A stretch of 64,000 bases of DNA from Rutpela maculata (GCA_936432065.2 OW386285.2:100941869-101005868); one strand, 5' to 3'. Positions 1 to 12,082 are shown, numbered from the stretch's first letter. The notes: a model not told the origin generated them from the letters alone. Numbers and translations: made by a program.

Positions 1-39
1 TATATTACAAACGTGCAAAAATTAATAACAACACTGTTA

Positions 40-200
40 AATGTTTCGTGGACCTTGGCAGTGAACGTACGCTGATAAAGCAATCAGTTGCTCTTAAATT
101 TGATTTGACTTCGACTAGAGTAAGCAAAAATATTGTATTACATGGCTTTAGCATCATTGGTACCAGTTTCAATGTCAGGGTCTTATAGCCACTGATGAAA
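40..200 (+). pseudogene. Retroviral-type aspartic protease remnant (Ty3/gypsy)
   Basis: The frame beginning at base 40 reads CFVDLGSERTLIKQS, which resembles the active-site turn of retropepsins (hydrophobic-hydrophobic-D-S/T-G-S/A). Here the third position of the triad region is altered (DLGS), so activity is unlikely. It sits just before the reverse transcriptase, as expected for a gypsy pol. A frame break separates it from the next domain. The call rests on position and this short motif only. Confidence 0.6.
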
Positions 201-226
201 TAGAACCGTAGAAATGTATATAATTA

Positions 227-1685
227 TTGAGGACGTCTAATAAACCTGTTGTGTATGCGCCTTACCGATTATCTGTTCCGGAACGTGAAAATGTAAAAGG
301 TATGGTAACGGACCTTTTAGATGCCAAAATAATTCATGAATCACAATCAGAATATGCAAGTCCAATACTATTAGTCCGCAAAAAGGATGGTGGAACTCGT
401 ATGTGTGTCGATTTCAGAGCACTAAATAAAATTACAAAAAAAAATAAAGTATTCTCTCTCCCGAATCGACGACCAACTTGATCGATTGGGCGGTTATACT
501 TATTTCATAACTTTAGATTTGTCTTCGGGATTTTATCAAATTCCATTAAGTGAGAATTCCATTTATAAGACGGGTTTTATTACCCTGGACGGTCGTTTTG
601 AATTTCTCCGTTTGCCTTTTGGCCTATGTAATGCCCCAGCGGTGTTTCAAAGGCTTATGAATCGCGTTCTTTCCGAACTAGCAATAATTTACATAGATGA
701 TATTATAATACCAGCTAAGACTTTTAAACAGGGAATCGAGCGTTTAGAACTAGTTTTGAAAAGATTACAGGAGCATAATTATTTGACGTTAAAATTATCA
801 AAGTGTAGTTTTTTCCAAACATCAATTAATTATCTTGGTTTCGAAATTTCTCAGAATGGCATCCGACCAGGTGCTGAGAAAATAACTGCAGTTAGCAAAA
901 TGCCTAGTCCCAGGAATGTAAAGCAAGTTAGGCAATTTTTAGGCCTCGCCGGTTTTTTCAGAAAATATGTAAAAGCGTTTGCAATTATAGTAAAACCTTT
1001 CACCAAATTACTTAAGAAAAATATGAACTGGGAATGGACACAGAAACAAGAAGATGCGGTCCAAAATATTAAACGCCATTTAACTACTCGATCGATTTTA
1101 AAAATTTTCGAACCAAATTTAAGCACCGAAGTTCACACTGATGCGTGTAAAGATGGAGTTTCTGGAATGTTACTGCAATTTGAAGGCAGTACGAAACATG
1201 TTGCATACTTTAGTAGGCAGACTACGTCCTTAGAAAGTAGGTATCACTCTTATGAATTAGAAACGTTGGCAGCCGTTGAATCCTGCAGGCGTTTCAGAGT
1301 ATATCTAGTGGGAATAAAATTCAAGTTAGTAACTGATTGCAATGCAATTCGTAGTACTGCCACAAAAGAAGATATAATACCCCGTGTCGCGAGATGGTGG
1401 CTGCAGTTACAAGATTATGATTTTGAAATCGAGTATCGGGCCGGAACTAAAATGACACACATTGATTGTTTGAGTCGAATTCCTCAGCAAGTCTTAACCA
1501 TTAATATTACAGAAATAGAGTGGATATTAGCCGCCCAACTTCAAGACGAGGAAATATATAAAATTCGAGATATTCTTTTGACTCAGGACCGAGATCCTAG
1601 TAATAAAGTATACCACGATAATTATGAATTAAAAGGAAATGTTGTGTATAGAAAAGTTGGAGTAAGTGGCTTGTACCACGTCTAA
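227..1685 (+). pseudogene. Ty3/gypsy reverse transcriptase and RNase H, frameshifted
   Basis: This segment once copied retrotransposon RNA into DNA. Two frames make up one domain: 227-481 holds the fingers (SPILLVRKKDGG, CVDFRALN), and 486-1685 holds the palm and RNase H. A one-base shift near 465 joins them. Visible motifs in order are LDLSSGFYQIPL, LPFGLCNAPAVFQRLM, the catalytic YIDD, and LGFEIS. RNase H then shows HTDACKDG, ELETLAAVE, TDCNAI and HIDCLSR, so its four acidic positions appear present. Length is close to that of an intact RT-RNase H. The second frame ends at a stop at 1685, before the integrase zinc finger. Non-functional as it stands because of the shift and stop. Confidence 0.93.
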
Positions 1686-1692
1686 ACAAAAT

Positions 1693-2378
1693 GCAAATTT
1701 GTAGATTATGTCATGACGACCAAGGTCATTTTGGACTAGAATAAAATTCGGGAGAACTATTGGTTCCCGAAACTGCGTCAGTTTGTTACCAAGTATGTTA
1801 AATCTTGTCTTAATTGTCTTTATTATAAAAGTCATTCGGGCAAAATGCCTGGTCAGTTGTATCCAATAGAAAAGGTTACTGTTCCATATCATACGCTGCA
1901 CATGGATCATTTAGGTCCATTCATTAAATCCCGAAAGGGAAATACGCAATTGTTAGTTATGGTAGACGGATTTACCAAATGCACAATTCTTGGGCCTGTA
2001 CGAAACACCAAAACCAAGCATGTGGTAAAGAGCCTTAAAGCCGTCATCGATATTTTTGGCGTCCCCACACGCACAATTACTGATAGGGGCACAGCATTTA
2101 CATCGCATACCTTTCAACAGTTTTGTTTGGATCTGGGTATCAAACATGTTCAAAATGCCGTTGCTACACCGAGAGCAAACGGCCAATGAGAATGAGTAAA
2201 TCGCACTGTGTTGAGTGCATTAGCAGCCCTCACTGGTAACGTGGAAGATGACATGTGGGACACGCAAGTTAAGACAGTTCAGAGGGGGTTAAATACTACA
2301 GTACATAAGGCTCTAGGAACTACGCCGTCCGAAGTATTGTTTGGTAGCAAACCAAGAGGACTTACCGAGGAAATTTGA
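1693..2378 (+). pseudogene. Ty3/gypsy integrase remnant
   Basis: Integrase would insert the cDNA. An HHCC zinc finger is recognisable at about 1700-1830 across more than one frame (CHDDQGHFG, then SCLNC). The core follows in one open frame at 1845-2189: MDHLGPF carries the first acidic residue and ITDRGTAF the second. The third lies just past a stop after ANGQ, where ENRT-like sequence continues near 2185-2210. Homology fades at about 2378. Two stops and several indels make this a pseudogene. Confidence 0.85.
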
Positions 2379-3053
2379 AAATCTCATATTTTTTTTAGAT
2401 AGGCGCTTCTCCTAAGGACTTATATTATCAATTTTCGAAAATAATTGTACATAAGAGAGTAAGTACCTTTATTTTTTGATGTATTATCAGTGACAGAAAT
2501 ATCGGGAGGCAATTTTGGGCCACCATGTATAATAAAAACAGATGTCTTACTATGTTGCAACGTAATAAAATAGCAAACTGGTTTTAGAATTTTAAAAGCA
2601 ACACAGTTTTTGATGTTATATTCCGACGATGACGTAACCTTAGTTAGACATCGATAACATCACGGGCTAGTCAGCATGAAAGTTGTCTGCCATAGCCCAT
2701 AAACCATAAAAATTTATTTTAATGCCACGTAACTTGCAATAATTTGATGTCGATATCGTCTACTATTACTATGTAGCGTTTCGTTTCTTTGTTTACAATG
2801 ACGATAGAGAACTGAATTACGAACTTTTCATTAAATTACAATGTTAATTGAAACAGGTGGCTTGTTAAAATAAAAAACTTAATTCATAATCTATCTAATT
2901 AGTTAATTATTAGAAAGGTAATTGGTGGTAAAGAAATCATGAAAAGATATTAAATTTTATATACCTAATTTATAAGAGTGAATTGGTTATTTCAAAATTT
3001 TATCCTAGTGTAGATTTTTTCAATGTTTTCTTATATTCGGAAATCGGTATATA
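2379..3053. other. No gene seen; AT-rich spacer
   Basis: I see no open frame with protein-like content and no clear repeat boundary between the end of the gypsy copy and the TA target of the next foldback element. Confidence 0.6.
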
Positions 3054-3405
3054 CAGTGTGACCCATTTCAAGTGGACACACCTTCGTAACTCAGTTATTG
3101 GTCATCCAATTTCAAACAAATTTGGATCGGCATCAAAGACCTTTACTATATCGTTTTTGAGTAAACCAAAACTTATTTCAGTCATTGGCGTGCATTTCTA
3201 TTAAGAAAAAAAGGGTCGATTTTTTGAGAAGTCATATTAGGCATTTTTTTGTTGCTAATGCAATTTTATTGATCAGCATACTGTAGTGTCCACGATAGCT
3301 GGACCCTTCAAGGCCCAAGACGTTCCGGGGGTCGGTCGCGTCGTGAGGCGACGTTAGGGGCCGAGAGACGTGGTGGCCTTGGGGTTCGCTAAGATGGATT
3401 TCGTT

Positions 3406-3522
3406 GGGTGCCATCAGAGATTGCGGATCGACTGGCGACCCGTTGGGTGCCACCAGGGATTGAAGATCGACTGGTGACCCGTTGGGGGCCACTAAATGAC
3501 GAAGGTCAATGGGTACCTCGTT
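3406..3522. repeat. 39-bp minisatellite, three units
   Basis: Three adjacent 39-bp units each begin GGGTGCC or GGGGGCC and end in CGTT (3406-3444, 3445-3483, 3484-3522). A degraded fourth follows. Because 39 is a multiple of three, frames on both strands stay open here. Those frames are not good evidence for a gene. Confidence 0.85.
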
Positions 3523-4734
3523 GGAGGCCAACGAGGTGTGAATGGCGGACTGTGTCGCAGGTCCATCATGGGTCGTCGCAAAGTCCCAGGGATGTGTAGT
3601 TAGTGGATCTTCCCTTTCCATTATTCCCTATCGAAGCCCTTTCTGAAATTTCAATAAAGAAAATATGAAACACCTGTTGTACTTGACACAGCCAAAGAGG
3701 CCTGAAACGACTGTGTCGCAGTTGAAGATTACTAAGTCCCTGGCGGAGCGCCCAGCGACTGAAGATCGCGTACAATGGTACGCTCCGTCTGTTGGTCCCT
3801 AGACTGATTAATTTCTTTGCGCGAGTGGTCTGAAGCTACCGCGGGTTGTCTGTCTTTGTTGCCCGAGCTTGGTCAACTCGGGTGAGAACCTCAATGGCTT
3901 ACAAGCCAGTCTCAAAGGTTCTCGCCCTTGTTGCTGTATTTAACCCGACGAGGCACACTTCCTCCAAAGGCACAGACGACAAGATCGTTGCCGTCGGTTA
4001 ACCCCAGAAGGAATCACCGGTATATACACCTCTTAAGACAGGTGAGGCTAGGATTCGGAGATGGTACTTCAAGGTCACAAGGGTCACAATGTTCTGGACT
4101 GGTTGGCACACTACGGGAGTTTGGTGGAATCTGAAATTGATTGGCGGCACTTGGAGCTGGAGACGTGGTAGAAGACTGGGTCTGGTGGTAGGGTAAGGCA
4201 CTAAGTGAGTGAGGACTTGGCTTGGAAGCTGGCAGGAAGCTTGACTGGATTTGGAAACTTGGATCTGCCGTGGCTGGTTGCAATTTCTTTATAATGATTC
4301 TTTTTACGTCTGCTGGATCTGGGTTCGTAGATAATTGCCTCGGAGGCACCTGAAAGACTTGTCCCGAAAAGGATTGGGGCCACAGAAATGGTTATACCTG
4401 AACTGTTTGCATTTGCGAATTCTTCCAGAAAAGATTTTGGGTGTAAATATGTCCCCAAATCTCGAGAGGTATCTGAGCGAAGTTATAGAATAAATAATAA
4501 CATTGTTTAAATTCTGAAATACTTGATATTCGAGCAGTGTAATAAATTATAAGAATATTTTAACCTAACCTAACGATGCACTCGCGTTCACTGCTCGAAT
4601 TCGACTGTCTCAGTTCTCAGTGACAGTTCTTTTTCATTTTTTTTTTATGCTCTGCCGTTGCTCCATTCACCGTGCCAAGCGCTTGCATCGCGGGTGGACG
4701 GAGCCTAACCGGGCTGCGCTGTTTTGCATACTTA

Positions 4735-4886
4735 AGGTAAATTCGGGTTCTGAAAAGTACCGTCCGAGAACTGTCAGGAGTTTGCGCAGTTGCCTTTGAT
4801 GCGGTCGGATTTGGAACTGCGCAAACTCCTGACAGTTCTCTGATAGTTCTGGGACGGTTATTTTCAGAACCCGAATTTACCTTTAA
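4735..4886. repeat. Imperfect inverted repeat (hairpin) inside the LTR-type insertion
   Basis: The sequence around 4737-4793 (starting TAAATTCGGGTTCTGAAAA) is repeated in inverted orientation at about 4815-4884, with a short loop of roughly 20 bp. The right arm has about 15 extra bases. A transcript would form a strong stem-loop. Confidence 0.8.
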
Positions 4887-5434
4887 ATACAATTCGTAAA
4901 GCGCCGAACTCGGCATTTACTCGACGGCAGTCATAGTGTACACATTGCAGAGCACCTGGATGGATGTTTTAAGGAAATGATTATGAAGTCTTTATTCTTT
5001 GTTACAGGGAAACTGTCTTCGTATACTGCATGCTTAGGGCAGTGATTATTCCTGACGGGAACTTTTCTACTTAGTAAATTATTGTGAACAGCAATAATTT
5101 ACTATAGTTTTTTTTTTATAGTTTTGGGCCTTAGACCCGATGGCAGTAGAGCTCTTATATTCAGAATTTAACATTTTGATTTTTGGTTTTCGAAATACGC
5201 CCCCCTTAAAATTACCTATTTTAAACATTAAATAATCAATCAATTGGTAACGAAATTTTTTTCGAAAAAATGTCATTCTTCATTTTCTCTTTAAATTCAC
5301 TTTTTCACCATTATCATCGATACTTTCAAGTTTCGTAGGCCAAGAATTTTCGTTGAAAATTTGCTAAATATTTTGGGACGTAAATTATTCGGGCATTAAG
5401 GATTACCGAATTTGAAAGTATCGATGGTATGGGG

Positions 5435-6058
5435 CAGCGGCGGCTGGTGAAATTTCAATATTTTTTTTCTCGTCTGTGGCGCATGGGACCCATACGAAAT
5501 TTGGGAAATAACATCTAGAGAAGCACTTCTCTAATGACCCCTAAGAAATTTTGAAAAAGCAGTTTGCGAAAAAATTTTTGAAAATTTGCTAGCCTCCCCT
5601 GGGTCTAGGGACCCCTGTTTACTTTTATTTTTTTTTGTCATATGCATTTGACTTTTCATAAAAATGCATCGACAGATTTTAGAGTTTGTGAAAATATTTT
5701 CATTACTAACTGAAATACAATGAATTGAAATTTTGTAATTTACAATTTAACAAATTACAATATTTCAATTCGTTGTATCTCAGTTAGTAATGAAAATATT
5801 TTCACAAACTCCAAAATCTGTCGATGCATTTTTATGAAAAGTCAAATGCATATGACAAAAAAAAATAAAAGTAAACAGGGGTCCCTAGACCCAGGGGAGG
5901 CTAGCGAATTTTCAAAATTTTTTTCGCAAACTGCTTTTTCAAAATTTTTTAGGGGTCATTAGAGAAGTGCTTCTCTAGATGTTATTTCCCAAGTTTCGTA
6001 TGGGTCCCATGCGCCACAGACGAGAAAAAAAATATTGAAATTTCACCAGCCGCCACTG
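5435..6058. mobile_element. hAT-type palindromic MITE, 8-bp target duplication GTATGGGG
   Basis: The element is almost entirely one palindrome of about 300-bp arms centred near 5745. Its ends are CAGCGGCGGCTGGTG and the inverse of CAGTGGCGGCTGGTG. It is bounded by a perfect 8-bp duplication GTATGGGG (5427-5434, 6059-6066). CAG-ending termini with 8-bp duplications are characteristic of hAT transposition. There is no coding capacity. It landed near the centre of the older foldback element. Confidence 0.92.
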
Positions 6059-6406
6059 GTATGGGGTGGTAGAAAAAATGAATTTAAAGAGAAAATAATG
6101 AATGATTTTTTTTTCGAAAAAAAATTCATTACCAATTTAGTGATTATTTAATGTTTAAAATAGATAGTTTTAAGGGGGCCGTAATTTGAAAACAAAAAAT
6201 CAAATTGTTGTAAAATTCTGAATATAGGCAGCGTACAGCATGCTGATCAATAATACTGCATTAGTTTTTCAACAAAAAAAATGCACGCCAACGACTGGAA
6301 TAAGTTTTGTTTTAAAGGTCTTTGATGGCGATACAAATTTAGTTGAAATTGGATGACCAATAACTGAGTTATGAAGCTGTGTCCATTTGAAATGGGTCAC
6401 ACTGTA

Positions 6407-6984
6407 TGTATGTATATTATTTAGTGACTGAAATTTCACCCGCTTCCCGTTATCCAATCAAGCTGAAATTTTGCACACAGCTTTGGTTCTGAGGACAATA
6501 CAATATAGCATATCTAATATCGTTCCAAATCTAATATGGCAGACGCCTCAAGATGGTTTGACGAGTAGAACACGATAAGATATATGACGTCATTCTAAAC
6601 CCAATATGGTGGACACTTTAAGATGGCGGATTACCTTTTTCTCCACAACCTCCTTGACATGGGTATCAAATGAAAGGTTTTCACGAGTAGAATACGATAA
6701 GCTACGTGACGAAGACTAAAAAATTAAAAATAAATAAACTTAAAAAAACTTTTGAAAAACAAGGTTTTCATTTAAAACCACATTGCACTAAAAAGTAGAA
6801 AATAATTTCAACTTTGTAAATAGAAAACCATTGTGCGCTCATAAAATGTAAATCAAAATGATTAGACGAAGTAATATTATCTGCTACCCAAAATAACATT
6901 TTTCAATAATTATGAAAGTAGAAATAAAATATATTATTCTTAATATTCATATAATAATAATAATGTCTTCCTTTAGTTAACACT
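6407..6984. other. Degenerate repeat, no gene seen
   Basis: AT-rich sequence with phrases such as GCTGAAATTTTGCA that recur near 43260, suggesting decayed repeat sequence. No coding frame or boundary could be supported. Confidence 0.45.
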
Positions 6985-8780
6985 TTAGTCTATCACTGAC
7001 ATATTGTGATATTGAAATGGCAGATTATTAATAATACATGCTGCTATGAAAGAGATAGGCGGTTGAAATGATTGATTTTTAATATTTTTATGATAAGTAA
7101 TACAAAATTTATTGTTAACATCCCTCAGATCTCCACTATGAATTTCAGTTCGTCTTATTAAATGTTTTGAAGAGTTTAAAATGAATCCTGCAATGTGTAT
7201 GAATCTTCTATCACGTCCACTTAATAGATTGAAAACACCATAGGACCATATTGGGGAACAGTTGTAAAATGTAGACAGCAATTTTCAATTTTTTGTAAAC
7301 AGTATTTGCCTTCTTGTGAAAAACAAGGACGTATACAATATATGCGTAATTTAAGTGTGATAGAACCATCATAGGTAGTTTCATTTTAGTATTTGTATCC
7401 AGATATTTTTTAAAGGCGTTAAACCCTTTAAAACAACAAAAAGCTTTTATAAATACTACTAACATGATCAGAAAAGCTTAGTAAATAATCAAAATTAACA
7501 CCAACATTTTTTCCCTATTTGTTGATGTACTTAATGATCCCATTTATTTGAACATTCAGTTCTTCAAGGTTGGGTAATTGCTGAGAAGTCTCACAAACAA
7601 TATTTTCAATTTTTTTAGCATTCAGTATAAGAGTATTTGGGCTCCTATTTGGATTATTCATTCCTATATAAGACTGAATTCATTATTGATGTAAAATTCT
7701 GCAATTTGTTTCTGAGGAAAACTATATACTTATTAGCTAAACATCATTAGAATACATGTAAAGTTTTGAATTTGGCGGAGGTCTCGAGATATCTGCAACG
7801 AATATACTTAAAAGAAGTGGTCCAAGGATAGATCCTCGTGGAACACCTGACACAACTAATCTATTTTGTGTTTTAAGTATAAAGTTTCCTATATTAACAC
7901 TAGTAAACTATGGTCTGTCATTGAGATAATTTTGAAACCATTTTTGAAACCTATATACTTATTAGCTAAACATCATTAGAATACATGTAAAGTTTTGAAT
8001 TTGGCGGAGGTCTCGAGATATCTGCAACGAATATACTTAAAAGAAGTGGTCCAAGGATAGATCCTCGTGGAACACCTGACACAACTGATCTATTTTGTGT
8101 TATAAGTATCAAGTTTCCTATATTAACACTAGTAAACTATGGTCTGTCATTGAGATAATTTTGAAACCAGGTAAAAGTACTTCCAGATATGCCATAATAA
8201 CTTTATTTTACAATTAAGCAATCAATATCTAAAAAATCAAAAGTTTTAGTCATATCAAGTAATGTCAAAGACGTGACTTTCGTGTTGTCGATGGCTCACG
8301 AAACTTCGTCAGTTACGTTACTAAGTGGTGTAGAAGTACTTTTCGAAATCCTGACTAATTAGAAATAATTATTAAGTTTTGAAAGACATATTCAGACAGT
8401 CGTTCATATCTAGCTGATTCTGTAACTTTAACGGGAGTCGAAAGCAAGCTACTTAGTAGTAGGACGTAGATATCCAAGTCGTTCAGAATTTTTTTAGGTA
8501 TGGGCTTAATGCAGGATATTTTCCATTGAGGAGGAAAAACACCTATCCTAATGATATATTAAAAATATGGGTCGTACGGCCGATATCCATTGCAAAGCAA
8601 TTAGCTGATAATCCATCTATGTGGCGTGAGATTTTTGTTTACTTATAATATATACAATTTTTTGAACAGTAAACCGGTTTGAAAGTGAATAGGGTGTCGT
8701 CCACAAACTTAGTTTCTAAAAATGTATCGTTATGTTAGTCATTTGATTCTAAATTTGGTATGGAATATGGAATCCATAAA
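6985..8780 (-). pseudogene. CR1-like non-LTR retrotransposon reverse transcriptase, degenerate
   Basis: Read on the minus strand, fragments of a non-LTR reverse transcriptase appear in order across several frames. A finger region near 8530 reads FPPQWKI. LLDMTKTFDFLD near 8260 corresponds to the first catalytic aspartate region. YGISG follows, then GVPRGSILGPLL near 7840. YSNDV near 7770 stands where YADDV is expected, so one catalytic aspartate is lost. The C-terminal tail (7465-6985) includes CSPIWSYGVFN. The LSKAFD / YGIRG / SGVPQGSILGPLL style matches CR1-superfamily enzymes. Stops, shifts and an internal duplication make it inactive. Its 5' end abuts the long-inverted-repeat element at 8818. 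Confidence 0.8.
7722..8169. repeat. 219-bp tandem duplication within the CR1-like pseudogene
   Basis: The segment 7722-7940 is repeated at 7951-8169 with a 229-bp period and only a few base differences. It spans the catalytic motif region, so part of the reverse transcriptase is present twice. The near-identity means the duplication is much younger than the retrotransposon insertion. Confidence 0.9.
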
Positions 8781-10071
8781 ATAATTGTTGATATCGTCAA
8801 CATTACAGAAGCCTTCATTTTTTTCGGCGACGACATTCCACCTGAAATTTTATTTTTGATTCCTATGTATTATGACCTCCTGATTACGAAAAAAATATTT
8901 GTGCCCGAAAATTCCTTGTGCGTCAAAAGTTATATGCGTTGTTTGACGCGCTTTCACGCGCATATCTTGTACTAGTAATCGGATAGGAATTTTCAAAATA
9001 CTGGCTTATTTGGAATAAAATTCTTAAAAAATATAGATCTGTCCGATATGTATTTGTCAATCCGCCATCTTGGAAAAAAACAGAAAACATCAAAAATGGC
9101 CGAAAGAATCAAAATTGAATATCTTTTCTATAAAAAGGTGTAATTTCACTAAAGTTGGCAAAAATAAAACTCATTTATGGTCAGAGAGGAACCCATGGGG
9201 GGTTATGGGGGGGTACGCTCCCCCCCCAATGTTGACTGAGTTGGGAAAATCACCAAAAATGTAAAAAAATCTTTATTGGGTATAATTGCAAAAAAACGAA
9301 TAATGAGTTGATAAAAATTAAATGACACTGTCACTTTGACCATTTTTTTATAAATAATTTTAATTGATATCATTTATGACTAGATGTGACTGATGTGAGA
9401 GCCACAGAATAGTCGACGGACAACGCACAACGCCGACGGGCCTACGCGACGGGCCAACAAAATAAACTCGTCAACTCGCGGAAATTCGACGTTCGACCCA
9501 GTAGACGGCACGGCCAGAGCATACAATTCTCAAAGACTGTCTTACATTCGAAATATTAGAATATTACTCCTTTTTGCCTTTATCAATACAATGCTTTGTC
9601 CTAGCTATAAAGTCGTTTGTTGTTGGTTTATACTGAGTATCACTAATATCAGTTACCAACCTCTCAACGAGAGATAATAATAATAACAAATTGTTGTCGG
9701 TCAGAAATTGTTAAAATATTAAATTCTTAGAGGACACTGAATCAGAATCTGGGACTATTAAAGGGGGTCTACAGACGATCCAGCTGCTGGGACCCGACAT
9801 TGTTGGTACGCTTTGAAGATAATTGGACCAGCGGACCAGTTAACTTTTACGAATGAGTTCCAAGCATGCCGACAAGGCTGGCTCCCTGCCGCTGGATCGT
9901 GTGTAGATCCCTTAATGCTACCTATTACGTATCAGAATGTGAAGTGGGAAGTGGCCGGTAGCCGTACTAGCGCGGACGTTCACGAGCTTGCGCCTCGACT
10001 TGCACGTAATCGTAATTGTTTTTCTCCACGGTCATTAAACTATAACGGTTACCTCATCCAGTAGCTTTTAG

Positions 10072-10929
10072 CAGTGATGGGAATAATCGAATGATTTCAA
10101 AAATCGAATACTTGGTACTCGAACGATTTTAATAATCGAAATATCATTCGAATGATTTCATTCGGATGATTCGGACAACTCGGTCTCTGTCTCAATATTT
10201 TATATTTGCGTGATGTATTATATTTTTTTTTATTATTATTTTTATTATAAGAATGTCAAAGATCTATTTTATTTTGTTAGAATATTTGTTGTTTTTTATT
10301 TATATATCTATATTTATTTATTTATTTATTCTTGTTTTATATTTTGTAGAAATCTTTCCTTTATTTTATATTCTATATAGTTAGTGCAGTACTAATTGTC
10401 AGTTGAAATGGTCAGAGAGTAAACACAGTGATAAAGTTCAGTTTAGATAGCAAGAGTAGTAAGATCAGAAGAGAGTAAAGTGATCAAGTAGTACACAGTG
10501 TGTTATTAGCCAAGTAGTTATTGTTGTAATTAAGTAAGTTAATAAATTAGTGTTTAGTGTTACCCTGGTTGTTATAATTTCCGAACCCACGATACAGGGT
10601 GTTTACAAAAAGCACGTTACACTATATTATCCCCGCGCTCTACGGAATCGAAATAATTGGTAGGTATTCGAAATACAACAGCTCTCGCTCTCGCTGAATC
10701 TGAGACAGTCCCGAGCAGCGAATGAATCATTTGTCATTCGAATGATAGGAGGCATTCGAGCAGCGAGCGTCGAGCTACAGGCCAAGCGATGGAATGAACA
10801 TTCATGATCGAATTTCGATGATGCTCGAATGTCAGTCATTCGAATGATTCGTGGAAAGTTTTCGAATGTCTCGAGATATTTTAATATTCGAATACATCGA
10901 TTATTTTCATTCGAATGACCCCATCACTA
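10072..10929. mobile_element. Nested hAT-type MITE, target duplication GCTTTTAG
   Basis: Ends are CAGTGATGGG and the inverse of TAGTGATGGG, with a perfect 8-bp duplication GCTTTTAG at 10064-10071 and 10930-10937. Both subterminal regions are packed with the palindrome TCATTCGAATGA and variants, which could be transposase-binding repeats. It sits inside the hAT element at 9182-11156 and contains an LTR fragment. Confidence 0.9.
10390..10619 (+). mobile_element. LTR fragment related to the LTR at 20075-20523
   Basis: In plus orientation this stretch matches the 3' part of the LTR at 20075-20523 (which is on the minus strand). Shared landmarks are GAGTAAACA, GTGATAAAGT, AATAAATTAGTGTT, ACAGGGTGTTTACAAAA and a final TTACA. 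It lies inside the nested hAT MITE, so an LTR element of the same lineage inserted there earlier. The 5' boundary is uncertain. Confidence 0.7.
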
Positions 10930-12082
10930 GCTTTTAGACGAAGGAGAGCGCGGGGTCAACTTAGGTCTAGCGCCTACATCATGTAGTTTAGTTAAACTTC
11001 TTTTGCATAATATTTGTATCGCTAGGCTACTTATAGATTAAGTCTGAAATAAAAAAAAAACATAAGGAAAATAAGTTGTAAAAAAAATGGGCAGTTGGCA
11101 AATTAGTTGTAGCTTCCTCCCCCCCCCCCCCAAAAAAATAGCTGGGTTCGTCTCTGTTTATGGTCAAATATAATGCACCAATCCCGGACACCGTATATGC
11201 CAAATAGAATGGTCAAAGATGGCGGACGAAATAAAATTTTTAATTCTTTGTCAATTGTCAAGGAGCAATTGTACGTCACTTTTTTTCATTTCGATTGTAC
11301 GTCATTTTATATACTTTTAGGGGACAGAGTTCATGTTTTTAATTTTCAAAAAAAGTGCATTGTAAAAATTTTCAAAAATGTATTTTCTTTGACCCTCCAT
11401 TTTTTTACCCAATTTTCATAGAAATAAAATGAAATATACTATAGAAAGTCTCGTATAACTTCAAAAGTTTAATACAAAATGAAACTTCATTAATTTGAAA
11501 ACGAAATTTATTAAGCATACGCATGGTAATAATAATAATAATATATGAATATATGATTAATAATCAGAACCAAGCAGTTAAGACTAGAGTAGTATTATTT
11601 TTGATGAACAGAATAGCACTAAGCCGATGAACAGAATAGCACTAAGAATGACGAGCGCATTCGTCGTTTAGAAAAAAATGATTGCGTAGATATTTCAATC
11701 ACATTATGAAATCCTCGGTTAGTCAAAAAAAAAATGTTTAGCTAATAGTAAAAATAAGGATAGCTTTATAAAATTATTGCGCAGAGTTAATACATAGACT
11801 TTAACTTTAAAATATGCAGAGAAGACGCCCATACTTCTATCGTTAAAACTGCTATTGATATGTAAACCAAAGACAATCAAGTTATAACTGGTGAAAACAC
11901 TGACTTTTTGGTTATAATGACTCAACTAGCATATCAAAAGAATCTACTTTTACAAACCTAAGGTTAATAAAATAGCAAACATTATGATGAAAATAGAATT
12001 GTCTGCAATTCCATCTACGAAAAGGTAATAGAAAAACACTGGAGTATATTTCCAAGTCCAAAAATGATTAGGATCTGAGAAA

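Larger units (their letters stand above)
1..2378 (+). mobile_element. Ty3/gypsy retrotransposon pol region, degenerate
   Basis: This is a broken copy of the protein-coding interior of a Ty3/gypsy LTR retrotransposon. Protease, reverse transcriptase, RNase H and integrase motifs follow in the usual order on one strand, but the reading frame changes several times and stops occur. The left part runs off the window edge. No LTR is visible at the right end: after the last integrase homology near 2378 the sequence becomes non-coding. It lies in the presumed first intron of the gene at 13.4-13.9 kb, in opposite orientation to it. The superfamily assignment is secure; the clade is not assigned. Confidence 0.93.
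3287..5145. mobile_element. LTR-type insertion with GTAG target duplication
   Basis: This 1859-bp segment interrupts the left arm of the foldback element. Comparison with the intact right arm fixes both edges. It begins TGTC, ends GGCA, and is flanked by GTAG on each side (3283-3286, 5146-5149). TG...CA ends with a 4-bp duplication are typical of LTR retrotransposons, so it may be a long solo LTR or a non-autonomous element. It is more GC-rich than its surroundings. I could not find paired internal LTRs or pol motifs. Confidence 0.62.
3054..6404. mobile_element. TA-flanked foldback element (Tc1/mariner-type MITE) with two insertions
   Basis: Both ends carry inverted CAGTGTGACCC termini flanked by TA (3052-3053 and 6405-6406). 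The left arm (3054-3286 plus 5150 to about 5340) pairs with the right arm (about 6067-6404). Subtracting the LTR-type insertion in the left arm and the hAT-type MITE near the centre leaves about 0.86 kb, a typical foldback MITE. The TA target and CAG termini fit Tc1/mariner mobilisation; no transposase is encoded. Confidence 0.82.
9182..11156. mobile_element. hAT-type element, 8-bp target duplication TTTATGGT
   Basis: Ends are CAGAGAGGAACCCA and the inverse of CAGAGACGAACCCA. They are flanked by a perfect TTTATGGT duplication (9174-9181, 11157-11164), which interrupts an otherwise continuous inverted-repeat arm. Just inside each end are long G/C homopolymers (9197-9226 and about 11119-11131). 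No hAT transposase motif was found in its 1975 bp. Part of the interior is a second hAT MITE. Confidence 0.92.

Noticed and set aside
3232..3621. 129-codon minus frame with 13-residue repeats, and a plus frame over the same bases
   Set aside because: Generated by the 39-bp tandem units in the LTR-type insertion; no recognisable domain.
4560..4577. CCTAACCTAAC, resembling insect telomeric repeat
   Set aside because: Only two to three units, inside an LTR-type insertion; no telomeric array.
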